Shown: positions 18,101-25,398, counted from the first letter of the stretch. The stretch is 64,000 nucleotides of DNA from Halioglobus sp. (GCA_020443425.1 JAGRIE010000003.1:77131-141130); one strand, 5' to 3'. Translations and numbers: made by a program. The notes: generated by a model from the letters alone, not told the origin.

Positions 18101-19634
18101 CGGCGTCATTGGGCAGATTGACCCCGCGCGCCTGCATCTGGTCCAGCAGGGCCTCCTGAGAGTCAGGCAACTCACCGGTGGTGTAACCGGCCGCCCGCAG
18201 TTGGCTCAGTATCTGCCACAGCGAGGCCGGGACGTCGAGGTTGTCTGCGCCGATATTGTGCCGCCCGGGTGGGTGATTGTAGTAGATGATAGCGAGGCGT
18301 TTGTCGCGGTTGGGGGCGACCTGTAAATGCCGCCAGCGGCTGATGCGGGAGAGCAGGCTGTCCAGCTCCGCGTCGAGCGCTGTGATCGGCTGGATGCGGA
18401 TACCGGTGAGTGGGTCGTTCGTCGCGCCGCCGGCGGCGGCGATCACCAGCGGTTGGCTGGCGCCCTGTAACTCGGGCATGGCGATCTGGTAGTAGACCTT
18501 GTCGTGGGCCAGCCCATCTGAGGACAGCTGCCACTCCAGGGCCGTGCGGTCGCGCAACTTGATCGCCTTCACCAGCGGCACGTCCAGGCTGTTGAGTGCC
18601 GCGGTCACAGCTTCGCGACCCTCGCCGCCGCCAATCACGAAATCCTGTAGCATGACCACCGCGCTCAGCGGTGCTTGGAGCCCCTGCAGCGCGCTCACTG
18701 CGGCCACACCTGCCTCACCCCAGTACGCCAGGCCGACCAGGCATTGCAGCTGGTACTGCTGTTGTGCCCGGTGGCACAGTTCGCGCAGCAGGGCGCTGTC
18801 GGCGGGGCGGTCGCCACCGGCATGATCGAGCACCACCAGTACCGGCCTGGTATCGTCAAGTGGGGGCAGGGTGGTGGTGATCCCATCGCGGTACAGCCAG
18901 CGCAGGCGCGGCTGCGGCTGCGCTGGCTGTACCGCGATGTCCTCACCGAGCAATTGATACGCCCAGCCGAACAGGTTCGCGGTATTGCTGCTGCCGCCGG
19001 CCTGCCAGTAGCGCCGCGCGCTGATCCAGTCAGCCTGTCCGGGATGCTGTCGCAGCAGGTCGTCCAGCTGCTGCTCGGAATCGTGGTCGGGCTGCATGCC
19101 GGCGATGTGGGCGACCTGTGCGTCGTCGGCAAACACGTCTGTCCGGTGCAGTCGGCTGAGGCGGATCAGTCGGTGGTCGCTGTTCATGATCAGCAGCGAG
19201 GTGTCAGTGGCTTGCAGTGGCGGGAGCAGCTCCGCGACAGCGGCACCAAACAGGCCCATGCCCAGAACCAGGTCCGCGCTGTCTATCAGTGCCTGTACCT
19301 GGGCCGGGGTCATCTCCCACAGCTGTGCGTCGCTGCGCGCGGTGATGCGGTACTGCGGGTATCGGTCTGTGAACTGCCGCGCCGCATCGGCGATGGTCTC
19401 GGCATTGCGCTGCGAGGTCAGGACCAGTAATTGCGGCGGCAGGCCTCCGGTTTGTGACGCGCCGCCGACACCCGGTTGGGCGATCAGCGGGCTGTTCACC
19501 TGCAGCCAGAAGCCCAGAATCAGCACAGCGGCCAGTCGCCGTGTGCTTGAATAGCGGCCCCCGGAGGGCTGATGTTGCGGGTCGGACGGGCGAGCGGTGC
19601 AACGGCCGCACAGGCGCATAGGTAAGCAGGTCAT
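15168..19634 (-). CDS. cobN: CobN-like cobaltochelatase large subunit with signal/anchor and C-terminal membrane segment
   Basis: This protein of about 1488 aa belongs to the CobN/BchH/ChlH superfamily. Conserved stretches include LVHLGRHSTYEFLPRR, GLYPYIVEGVGEGIQAKRRG, DHLTPPL and GPGNDPIRSPGSLPTGRN. It differs from cytosolic CobN: residues about 31-53 are a signal peptide or anchor (RRLAAVLILGFWLQV), and a hydrophobic segment (WHWWLLALTAAVVGAGFY) lies about 15 residues from the C-terminus after a Pro/Ala linker. A periplasmic, membrane-tethered location is inferred. I chose the ATG at 19634 (GAGGA 11 bases upstream); an in-frame GTG at 19652 is possible. No cobS/cobT chelatase partners or ring-synthesis genes are nearby, so classical cobalt insertion is doubtful. 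Confidence 0.88.
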   Translation of the reverse strand: MTCLPMRLCGRCTARPSDPQHQPSGGRYSSTRRLAAVLILGFWLQVNSPLIAQPGVGGASQTGGLPPQLLVLTSQRNAETIADAARQFTDRYPQYRITARSDAQLWEMTPAQVQALIDSADLVLGMGLFGAAVAELLPPLQATDTSLLIMNSDHRLIRLSRLHRTDVFADDAQVAHIAGMQPDHDSEQQLDDLLRQHPGQADWISARRYWQAGGSSNTANLFGWAYQLLGEDIAVQPAQPQPRLRWLYRDGITTTLPPLDDTRPVLVVLDHAGGDRPADSALLRELCHRAQQQYQLQCLVGLAYWGEAGVAAVSALQGLQAPLSAVVMLQDFVIGGGEGREAVTAALNSLDVPLVKAIKLRDRTALEWQLSSDGLAHDKVYYQIAMPELQGASQPLVIAAAGGATNDPLTGIRIQPITALDAELDSLLSRISRWRHLQVAPNRDKRLAIIYYNHPPGRHNIGADNLDVPASLWQILSQLRAAGYTTGELPDSQEALLDQMQARGVNLPNDAGALQAMSPLVEHMSAQDYRQWFDRLPRAVQQEMVHGPFGLLHAQVNAALAAGNPELARDALQHTTEEMLHLLEGVDHPARERALALLAQLQQCYEQMLSADAPCQDEALTLISALQQTGIEGLGGWGAAPGQVMTHNGDILLPGLRFGNIFIGPQPPRGWEINEELLHANLAFPPPHQYLAFYHYLRDVFKADALVHLGRHSTYEFLPRRSAGLAEDDYARIVASDIPGLYPYIVEGVGEGIQAKRRGLAVMIDHLTPPLEHTPLYDDLLQLRQLIESFEASHGSDNKALAKRLVAQIRDKVDALELRDELAEAMSAELAVMGISFEEVDDDMLVHEVGHYLTNLQERFMPLGLHVFGRDWDGDAVTMMLDSMAPQDSAERADWQQLLQQSPAAEMTALLRGLDGGYIPPGPGNDPIRSPGSLPTGRNFYALDNSLIPSPVAWQLGREMAASARADNPQSPDKREALVLWASDVVRDEGVMIAFGLDMLGLEPVWNSRGLVKGLQRRALGRGEVRRDVVFTTSGLFRDLYSSQMVLLDQAVLMALAASADTIRRDHPALTLALQQALSPLPDSPADAARAADETLDSNQVAAHWVEHAQELLAQGHSAAEAGTLASLRVFGDAPGSYGAGINRLVERSGAWQQREELAAVYMRRLGHSYGRTADSGGGFGAPAQAAFRTNLQHVENTYFGRSSNLYGLIDNNDAFDYLGGLSLAVETLTGQVPNNFVLNHANPDSINTEPLAVALRQELRGRYLNPQWLQGLMQHGYAGARTMGSEFLEYLWGWQVTNPTLVGDWAWQEVKEVYMDDRYGLSLDEFLEQGHNAHVKSNMLAIMLVAIHKGYWQADAVTTQQLAEAFTALVVKNGLPGSGHTTPDHPMLPWLQQHLSAADWDALAQVVARVQQEPVAQPEVHRLMEIELQAAAVDSPPAAATATPAAPDSAAGDHSRAVWHWWLLALTAAVVGAGFYRAVRDSRGATS

Positions 19635-19720
19635 GGTAGCGATGGTCCTCACGCGTTGTGGCGCAACGAAACGAGGAGAGACAGGCGCGCAACCCGGAGC
19701 GGGTGAATGGCCTGCGTGGG

Positions 19721-19737
19721 GAAGCCCTCCGCTTCAT
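19721..19737 (-). repeat. Leader element copy 3 (ATGAAGCGGAGGGCTTC)
   Basis: This is identical over 17 bases to copy 2, 97 bases away. It folds as GAAGC-GGAGG-GCTTC with a purine loop identical to a Shine-Dalgarno core. No start codon follows at a useful distance, so the loop is more likely to pair with RNA than to recruit a ribosome. Confidence 0.6.
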
Positions 19738-19817
19738 CATGCAGATAACAAATGCAACGAATGGGGGGGGCACAACCGCCGGTGGTTGTGATAGCGACCT
19801 GTTGGTCAAGCCAGCGC

Positions 19818-19834
19818 GAAGCCCTCCGCTTCAT
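19818..19834 (-). repeat. Leader element copy 2 (ATGAAGCGGAGGGCTTC)
   Basis: This is the first of two identical 17-base copies in the cobN leader, 20 bases after the post-aptamer hairpin. It also opens the 61-codon MKRRAS frame. The third copy is in the btuB leader at 9634-9650, so the element follows both B12 aptamers in this window. Confidence 0.6.
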
Positions 19835-19871
19835 CGTCACAGCAATGCAATTGTGGTGAATTGACATTCAC

Positions 19872-20049
19872 CACCAGGCCGGTTCCGGGCTCATGAGCGC
19901 GCGATCGCGTTCAGTTACCGTTGCGGGGCAGCGTTGGATTTGTCGGCAGCGGCCAGTCGGGATATCCCGCGGGGCGTCGACGCACCAATCTTCCCGTTTA
20001 ACCTGCTCCAGCTCTCCCTGGCAAAGGGTGAGCCAGCAGGCACCTGATG
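19872..20049 (-). ncRNA. Cobalamin riboswitch upstream of cobN-exbB-DUF2149
   Basis: Minus-strand reading gives the aptamer landmarks CATCAGGTGCC, GGTTAAACGGGAA, a long P5/P6 region closed by GATTGG...TCCAAC, the core CGCTGCCCCGCAACGG, and the B12 box GAGCCCGGAACCGGCCTGG. P1 pairs CATCAGG (20049-20043) with CCTGGTG (19878-19872). The bases TGGTG of that strand can instead join a downstream hairpin TGGTGAA/TTCACCA, a plausible switching choice. The insert within P5/P6 is longer than in the btuB riboswitch. Confidence 0.9.
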
Positions 20050-20061
20050 CAGTTGCGGGAG

Positions 20062-20087
20062 TCTATAGCGTGGCTGTGATAAGTCAA
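20062..20087 (-). promoter_or_regulatory. Possible promoter for the cobN leader
   Basis: The minus strand has TTGACT (20087-20082) and TATAGA (20067-20062). The implied start near 20055 sits just before the aptamer. The spacer is only 14 bases, shorter than the ideal 17, so the -35 assignment may be wrong. Confidence 0.35.
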
Positions 20088-20179
20088 CTGATGCGTATAC
20101 CTGCAGGAGTTGCGGGCTGCGAAAGCGGCTGGCTTTGCGTAGAATGGCGGCCCGAGACACTACTGTGGTTGAGCGCCTG

Positions 20180-20674
20180 ATGCTTTCCCCTGACGTTACA
20201 CAACAGGTTGCCGCGCTGTTGGGCCGGGAGCCCCGCGGCCTCGAGGCTGTCGCCGTGGCCGGCCCGGACGGGCAGCCGCGGGTCATCCGGGTCGCCTCCC
20301 TGGTGGAGGACAAACCCTTCCCGACGCTGTTCTGGCTGGTCGATCCGGTGCTGTGTTACCGCATCGACCAGGAGGAGGCGCGCGGCCTGATCGCACAGTT
20401 CCAGCAGCGTATCGACGCCGATGCCAGCCTGCTCAGCAAGCTGCGGCGGGATCACATCGCCCATATCGCGCTGCGCGAGTCCTATATGTCCGCCGCGGTA
20501 CGACAGCGACTGCAGGCGCTGAACTTCAGCGATGCGCTGGCCGGGCGGGGCATCGGCGGTATTGCCAATTTCTCCCGTATCCGCTGCCTGCACACCTGGT
20601 ACGGCGCCCACCTGGTGGTGCCCAATACGGTGGGTACTATGCTGGATGACTGGTGGAGCGAGCAATCCTCCTGA
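20180..20674 (+). CDS. DUF501 domain-containing protein
   Basis: The protein is about 164 aa, soluble, without signal or membrane segments. The family is recognised from the LGREPRGLEAVAVAG opening, the LFWLVDPVLCYRIDQEEARGLI block, and the C-terminal GIGGIANFSRIRCLHTWYGAHLV, which carries the conserved Arg-Cys-Leu-His. DUF501 has no established biochemical role known to me. Starts at 20135 (TTG) and 20144 are open in frame, but homology begins at the ATG at 20180. It lies divergent to the cobN riboswitch and 36 bp before the DAHP synthase gene, probably co-transcribed with it. Confidence 0.75.
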   Translation: MLSPDVTQQVAALLGREPRGLEAVAVAGPDGQPRVIRVASLVEDKPFPTLFWLVDPVLCYRIDQEEARGLIAQFQQRIDADASLLSKLRRDHIAHIALRESYMSAAVRQRLQALNFSDALAGRGIGGIANFSRIRCLHTWYGAHLVVPNTVGTMLDDWWSEQSS

Positions 20675-20710
20675 TGGTATAGTGTGCGCCCCCTGAATAT
20701 GGAACGGATT

Positions 20711-21781
20711 ATGACAGCGAGAACCGACGATCTGCGGATCCAGCAGATCAACGAACTGATATCCCCTCAACAACTGATCAAGGATATCGGGCTCAGCGAT
20801 ACCGCAGCGGACACCGTCGCTCACGCCCGCGAGGCTATTCACCGGGTGCTCACCGGCGAGGATGACCGGCTGGTCGTCGTCGTGGGGCCGTGTTCAATCC
20901 ACGATCCCGCAGCGGCACTGGAATATGCGACGCTGCTGAAGCGCGCGGCAGATGAACTGCAGGAGGACCTGTTCATTGTCATGCGCGTCTACTTTGAAAA
21001 GCCGCGCACCACGGTCGGCTGGAAAGGCCTGATCAACGATCCGGACCTGAATGACAGTTTCCAGATCAACAAGGGGCTGCACCTGGCCCGCAAGCTGTTG
21101 CTGGATCTCGCTGAGATGGGTTTGCCGGCAGGCACCGAGTACCTCGACCTGATCAGCCCGCAATACCTCGCCGACCTGGTGTCCTGGGGCGCTATCGGCG
21201 CCCGTACCACAGAGAGCCAGACACATCGGGAACTGACGTCCGGGCTGTCCTGTCCGGTGGGTTTCAAGAACGCCACCGACGGCGATATCCAGGTGGCCAT
21301 CGATGCGATCAAATCCGCTTCGCAGCCGCACCACTTTTTGTCGGTGACCAAGCAGGGCCGCTCGGCTATTTTCCAGACCACCGGTAACGAGGATTGCCAT
21401 ATTATCCTGCGCGGTGGCAAGAGCCCCAACTACGATATGTTTTCGGTGGAGGACTCGGAGGCAATGCTGGCCAAAGCCGGGCTGCCGCCACGCATCATGA
21501 TTGATGCCAGTCACGCCAACAGTCGCAAGATTCCCGCCCGCCAGGTGGATGTCGCCACCGATATCGCCAACCAGGTGGCGCGGGGCAACCGCAGCATCTT
21601 CGGTCTGATGCTCGAGAGCAACCTGGTGGAGGGGCGCCAGAACGTGGTCCCCGGAACGCCATTGACCTACGGGCAAAGCATTACCGACCCCTGTATCAGC
21701 TGGGACGCTACACTGCCGGCGCTGCAGACGCTGGCGGCGGCGGTGCGCCAGCGCCGGGCCGCTGCCGGTGGTGATGCCTGA
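20711..21781 (+). CDS. aroG: 3-deoxy-7-phosphoheptulonate synthase (class I, AroF/G/H type)
   Basis: DAHP synthase joins phosphoenolpyruvate and erythrose 4-phosphate, the first step to aromatic amino acids. Motifs seen are VVVGPCSIHDP (metal-binding cysteine), RVYFEKPRTTVGWKG, GTEYLDLISPQY, IGARTTESQTHRELTSGLSCPVGFKN, ILRGG, and MIDASHANS with the metal-binding histidine. It is about 356 aa from the ATG at 20711; other in-frame starts lie at 20684 (GTG) and 20699. I cannot tell from the sequence which amino acid inhibits it, so the aroG symbol is generic. Confidence 0.92.
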   Translation: MTARTDDLRIQQINELISPQQLIKDIGLSDTAADTVAHAREAIHRVLTGEDDRLVVVVGPCSIHDPAAALEYATLLKRAADELQEDLFIVMRVYFEKPRTTVGWKGLINDPDLNDSFQINKGLHLARKLLLDLAEMGLPAGTEYLDLISPQYLADLVSWGAIGARTTESQTHRELTSGLSCPVGFKNATDGDIQVAIDAIKSASQPHHFLSVTKQGRSAIFQTTGNEDCHIILRGGKSPNYDMFSVEDSEAMLAKAGLPPRIMIDASHANSRKIPARQVDVATDIANQVARGNRSIFGLMLESNLVEGRQNVVPGTPLTYGQSITDPCISWDATLPALQTLAAAVRQRRAAAGGDA

Positions 21782-21910
21782 CGCTCGCGTCTATCAATCT
21801 GAACTGTTGCCGCCTATTGTTCGGTCCGCGCTGGAGCGCAGCCTGCGACGGGGCTACTGTGGCAGGCCCGGGATACTGACAACGACATAATTCTGCGCGA
21901 GGTATAGAGC

Positions 21911-22768
21911 ATGCATCTGGGTTTCAGTTCGATGAATACGGCGGATGATCCGGCCCCCCACCTGCTGGCAAAGACGCTGGAAGAGGCCGGCTTTGAATCG
22001 CTCTGGTACGGCGAGCACAGTCACATCCCGGTATCGCGCTTGACGCCGTATCCGCCCGGCGGCGAGCTGCCTGAGCCGTATAAGAAAATGATGGACCCGT
22101 ATATATCGCTGATGGCCGCGGCGGCGGCCACCACGACCCTCAAACTCGGCACGGGAATCGCACTGCTGATGGAGCGGGAACTGTTTTCCCAGGCCAAGAC
22201 CATCGCCACGCTGGACAGGCTCTCCAACGGCCGGGTTGTGATCGGCTGCGGCGTGGGCTGGAATCAGGAAGAGTTCGAGAATGCCACCCGGCTGCCGTTC
22301 AAACGCCGCTATCTCGGGCTGAAGGAGACCGTGCTGGCGCAGCGCGCCTTGCTCACCGATGCCGAGCCGGAATTCCACGGCGAACTGATCAATTTTGATC
22401 CCGTGTGGTTCGAGCCCAAGGCAACCCGTCCCGGCGGGCCACCGGTAACGCTGGGCGCGATGGGGCCGCTGGGTGTGAAGCATGCCGCGCAATGGGCCGA
22501 TGGCTGGATGCCGGTGGATGTGGCGATGCAGGATGTCGAACAGGATATCAAGCGCTTCCGGGCGTTGGTCAGTGACCATGGGCGCGATCCCGACGCCGTG
22601 GAAATCACGCTGGTGGTGATGTCGCCGGTCACAGCCGACCTGCTGAAATCCTATCGCGATATGGGGGTCCATCGCTGTAATATCGGTGTCGGTATGGAGA
22701 ACTGGGACAAGCCGGAGATTGTGATGCCGATGATTGAGCAGTTTTCCAGGTTGATTCCCGAACTTTGA
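21911..22768 (+). CDS. LLM-class (luciferase-like) flavin/F420-dependent oxidoreductase
   Basis: A TIM-barrel enzyme of the bacterial luciferase superfamily, 285 aa. The family is recognised from the LAKTLEEAGFESLWYGEHSHIPV segment, the LKLGTGIALL strand, AKTIATLDRLSNGRVVIGCGVGW and the FxNATRLPFKRR region. It resembles the TIGR03619-type proteins common in actinobacteria and marine gammaproteobacteria. Whether it uses F420 or FMN cannot be read from the sequence. It is 15 bp upstream of a PadR regulator. The substrate is unknown. Confidence 0.85.
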   Translation: MHLGFSSMNTADDPAPHLLAKTLEEAGFESLWYGEHSHIPVSRLTPYPPGGELPEPYKKMMDPYISLMAAAAATTTLKLGTGIALLMERELFSQAKTIATLDRLSNGRVVIGCGVGWNQEEFENATRLPFKRRYLGLKETVLAQRALLTDAEPEFHGELINFDPVWFEPKATRPGGPPVTLGAMGPLGVKHAAQWADGWMPVDVAMQDVEQDIKRFRALVSDHGRDPDAVEITLVVMSPVTADLLKSYRDMGVHRCNIGVGMENWDKPEIVMPMIEQFSRLIPEL

Positions 22769-22783
22769 GTAGCCCCCGATAAA

Positions 22784-23338
22784 ATGGCTCTTGCGCATGC
22801 CATCATGACGGCCCTGATCGATGCTGACCTGTCGGGTTATGAGCTGGCGCGGGATTTTGAAACCTCGATGGGATTTTTCTGGCATGCCTCCCATCAACAG
22901 ATATACCAGGAACTGCGCAAGCTCGCCGAGAAACAGTGGCTGAGCAAACGCGAGGTACAGCAGAGCGGCAAGCCGAACAAGATCGTCTACGGGCTGACGC
23001 CCGCCGGTCGCGAGGCGCTGTCAGAGTGGGTGTTCAGTGCCACCAGGAACCAGGCGGCCAAGGACGAGCTGGTTATCAAACTGTACAACCTCAGTGCCGC
23101 CAACGCTGCCCATCTGGCAGCAGAAATCTCTGACCGTCGCAAGCAGATGATGCGGCTGTTGTACACCTATGAAAAAATTCGCCTGCGGCACTACAGCGAC
23201 CCTGCATCCCTGCCGACCCGCAGCAAGGGCGCCTACCTGGCATTGATCCGCGGCCTCGGCCAGGGCCAGCAGTTTCTCGCCTGGTGCGACGAGGCGCTGG
23301 CCCTGATCGGCAGTGTCGATCCCACCGTTCAGGACTGA
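22784..23338 (+). CDS. PadR family transcriptional regulator
   Basis: The protein has 184 aa. It has an N-terminal winged helix with LIDADLSGYELARDFE and QIYQELRKLAEKQWLSKREVQ, then a C-terminal helical dimerisation domain of PadR/Vir type. The KIVYGLTPAGREALSEWV wing is characteristic. It directly follows the LLM oxidoreductase gene and probably controls that gene and itself. Its 3' end overlaps the msrA 3' end by ten bases on the opposite strand. Confidence 0.88.
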   Translation: MALAHAIMTALIDADLSGYELARDFETSMGFFWHASHQQIYQELRKLAEKQWLSKREVQQSGKPNKIVYGLTPAGREALSEWVFSATRNQAAKDELVIKLYNLSAANAAHLAAEISDRRKQMMRLLYTYEKIRLRHYSDPASLPTRSKGAYLALIRGLGQGQQFLAWCDEALALIGSVDPTVQD

Positions 23339-23982
23339 ATTTCCAGCTGCGGCTCCTCGCGGAAGGTGCCGGCCTCATCACCCCAGATCTCCTGCAGGCG
23401 CTGGTCGCGGCCGCAGTTCCAGCGGTAGTACTTGTAGCGGATGGGATTCTTCAGGTAGTAGTCCTGGTGGTATTCCTCCACCGGCCAGAACGTGCCTGCA
23501 TCCTGGATCTCGGTGTATACGGTGTGATCGCGGAAGCGCTCTGCCACGGCGGTTTTTGAGGCCTCGGCCAGTGCACGCTCGGTGGCGTCGCCCGGGAAAA
23601 TCGCGCTGCGGTAGCTCGCGCCCTTGTCGCAGAACTGCCCCTTGTTATCAAACGGGTCGATACTGTGCCAGAAAAGGTCCAGCAGTTGCGCATAGCTGAC
23701 CACGTCCGGATCGTAGGTCACCTCGACCGCTTCGACATGCCCCTGGTGATTGCCCGAGTAGGTCGGGTTGGGCAGCGTGCCACCGGTGAAGCCGGAGACC
23801 ACACTGCTGACTCCGTCCAGTGCCTCATAGTCGGACTCCATGCACCAGAAACAGCCGCCGGCGAAGACCGCTGTCGCCGAGCCTGCCTGTGCGGTGAGAG
23901 GCAGGTTGAGCAGGGTGAGAAGCAGCAGGGCGGCGCGCGGCATGGGATAGTCCATCAGTGTCGGGGGTGTCAGTGTAGACAT
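23329..23982 (-). CDS. msrA: Peptide-methionine (S)-S-oxide reductase, exported
   Basis: MsrA reduces methionine sulfoxide in proteins. The active-site motif GGCFWCMES carries the catalytic cysteine, and the family blocks VVSGFTGG, YSGNHQGHVEAVEVTYDP, DQGAS-like QFCDKGASYRSAIF and EYHQDY follow. An N-terminal hydrophobic leader (PRAALLLLTLLNLPLTAQA) predicts export to the periplasm. In-frame ATGs at 23982, 23955 and 23943 are all possible; none has a strong Shine-Dalgarno. The longer upstream frame (to 24246) has no homology and is rejected. Confidence 0.9.
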   Translation of the reverse strand: MSTLTPPTLMDYPMPRAALLLLTLLNLPLTAQAGSATAVFAGGCFWCMESDYEALDGVSSVVSGFTGGTLPNPTYSGNHQGHVEAVEVTYDPDVVSYAQLLDLFWHSIDPFDNKGQFCDKGASYRSAIFPGDATERALAEASKTAVAERFRDHTVYTEIQDAGTFWPVEEYHQDYYLKNPIRYKYYRWNCGRDQRLQEIWGDEAGTFREEPQLEIQS

Positions 23983-24172
23983 TGCTGCACCGCGATAGTT
24001 CAACCCCGGATATGGCCGCCATACATTCACTGGAAAGTAGGTTATTTCACCCTGTCGGTTGCTTTTTGCGAGGTATTTCACCTTTCTGGAGAAAACACGA
24101 CATTTTTGTCGCCTCGCCGACAGGACTCGGTCTACTCTACCAGATATAGACAAATGGAATGGGGTGATTAAT

Positions 24173-24475
24173 ATGATTCGCCGTATTGTTATAGCACTGC
24201 TGTTGATGGGGCCGCAGTTGGCGGCGGCGCGTGTGTATATGTGCACTGATCATGCGACAGGGGCTACCACCTTTACCGACACGGCCTGTGAGACGGCGAG
24301 TTCGCGGGAAGAGGTGCGGGTGGATCCCGCCAACCTGGATTCCGGCACCCGCTATGTCGCCCCGGCGAAGCAAAAGACCTGGCGCAGCGAGGCGGACATC
24401 CGCAAGTCGGGTGTCGAGTACAATGCCGAGCGTCGCAGTGTCTATGAGAACAAGGCCACGGCCAGCACGCATTAG
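24173..24475 (+). CDS. Small exported DUF4124-like protein
   Basis: The protein has 100 aa. It has a signal peptide (MIRRIVIALLLMGPQLAAA) followed by VYMCTDHATGATTFTDTACE, which matches the DUF4124 pattern of a tyrosine, cysteine and Thr/Ser-Asp-Thr before a second cysteine. The two cysteines may form a disulfide in the periplasm. The C-terminal half is charged and probably disordered. GGGGTG seven bases upstream supports the ATG at 24173 over the longer frame from 24059. It is divergent from msrA. The function is unknown. Confidence 0.7.
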   Translation: MIRRIVIALLLMGPQLAAARVYMCTDHATGATTFTDTACETASSREEVRVDPANLDSGTRYVAPAKQKTWRSEADIRKSGVEYNAERRSVYENKATASTH

Positions 24476-24501
24476 CAGGGCGCTGCAGTCTGCAACGGGG
24501 C

Positions 24502-25398
24502 CTATACGGCGCCGTTTCCTGAGTCGTGGTTGCTGCCGGTCCTGTCACTGGCGAGATAGATGGTGAGGAGTCCGCCTGCGACCACCAGTACACTGCCCAG
24601 TACTGACCAGGTATCCGGTATCTGGTCCCAGAACAGCCAGCCCCAGAATCCAGCCAGGACCACCGCGAGGTAGTTGATGGGTGCGATCGCCGCAGTCGGT
24701 GCCATGCCGTAAGCGCGAGTATACAGTTCAAGTGTCCAGTAAATGGCGGCGCCAATGTAGAGCATCGCCAGCCAGTGCAGCAGCGGGAGGCCTGCGAAGT
24801 CATGCACTGCAAAGGGCAGTACGCAGGCCAGCGACAGCACACAGTAGTAGAACAATATGCGCGCGGTCGGTTCCGTCACGGCCAGTTTGCGCGTCGCGAC
24901 CATGGAGACGGCGAGCGCGAGAGCCGACAGGAAGCCGCCGGCGTGCCACCAGCTCAACCCGGTGGGCGATGGCCGCAGGATGATGGCGACCCCGACAAAC
25001 CCGATCAGCAGCGGCAGCCAGGCGTTCCTGGCGATCATTTCCCGGCCCCACAGCCACATCACAAGCGGCACTGTCAGCGGCGCACTCTGGCGCAGCATCA
25101 TCGCATCCATCAGCGGGATATGGTTCAGTGCCGCATAGAACAGGTAGAAACCCGCCACGCCCGCAAGTCCGCGCACCAGGTGCAGGCCGACGCGATCCGT
25201 GCTCAGGCTGCCGAGCCCCGGCCGCAAGATGCGCGGCAGGCACAGCAGCGTGGCCACGGCATACTGCACGGTGACAATCGCCTCTACCGTAACATGCGCA
25301 GCGACATACTTCGTCACCGCCGCCGCGGTACTGCCGAGCAAGACCATCACTACAGAAAGATAAATTGCGTGGCGTACCGCATGCCGTTCGGCTGTCAT
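24502..25398 (-). CDS. EamA/DMT-family transporter
   Basis: The protein is about 298 aa, with ten predicted membrane segments arranged as two EamA repeats (roughly residues 12-135 and 150-285). Typical elements are LRQSAPLTVPLVMWLWGREMI and, in the second repeat, MAPTAAIAPINYLAVVLAGFWGWLFW. Such proteins export small metabolites or amino acids; no substrate can be assigned. I prefer the ATG at 25398 over the frame opening at 25446. The 26-bp gap to the convergent DUF4124 gene contains a GGCGCCGTATAGGCCCC-type inverted sequence but no T-run. Confidence 0.85.
   Translation of the reverse strand: MTAERHAVRHAIYLSVVMVLLGSTAAAVTKYVAAHVTVEAIVTVQYAVATLLCLPRILRPGLGSLSTDRVGLHLVRGLAGVAGFYLFYAALNHIPLMDAMMLRQSAPLTVPLVMWLWGREMIARNAWLPLLIGFVGVAIILRPSPTGLSWWHAGGFLSALALAVSMVATRKLAVTEPTARILFYYCVLSLACVLPFAVHDFAGLPLLHWLAMLYIGAAIYWTLELYTRAYGMAPTAAIAPINYLAVVLAGFWGWLFWDQIPDTWSVLGSVLVVAGGLLTIYLASDRTGSNHDSGNGAV

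Larger units (their letters stand above)
19635..19871 (-). other. Non-coding leader between riboswitch 2 and cobN
   Basis: These 237 bases separate the aptamer from cobN. They hold a hairpin TGGTGAA/TTCACCA (19873-19854) whose first strand shares bases with the riboswitch P1 helix, two copies of the GGAGG-loop element (19818-19834 and 19721-19737), and a 61-codon frame (19834-19649) starting MKRRAS. The stop of that frame overlaps the GTG at 19652 that is in frame with cobN. I do not call the 61-codon frame a gene, because it has no Shine-Dalgarno. Confidence 0.5.

Noticed and set aside
17037-18326. A 429-codon plus-strand open frame inside cobN
   Set aside because: Antisense to conserved CobN motifs; composition is Gln/Arg/His-rich as in shadow frames.
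15168-19634. Taking cobN as proof of de novo B12 synthesis
   Set aside because: No ring-synthesis or cobST genes are present, and the protein appears membrane-anchored.
19649-19867. A 72-codon frame in the cobN leader as a separate gene
   Set aside because: It overlaps a riboswitch leader and repeated hairpins and lacks a Shine-Dalgarno; I list it only as a possible leader peptide.
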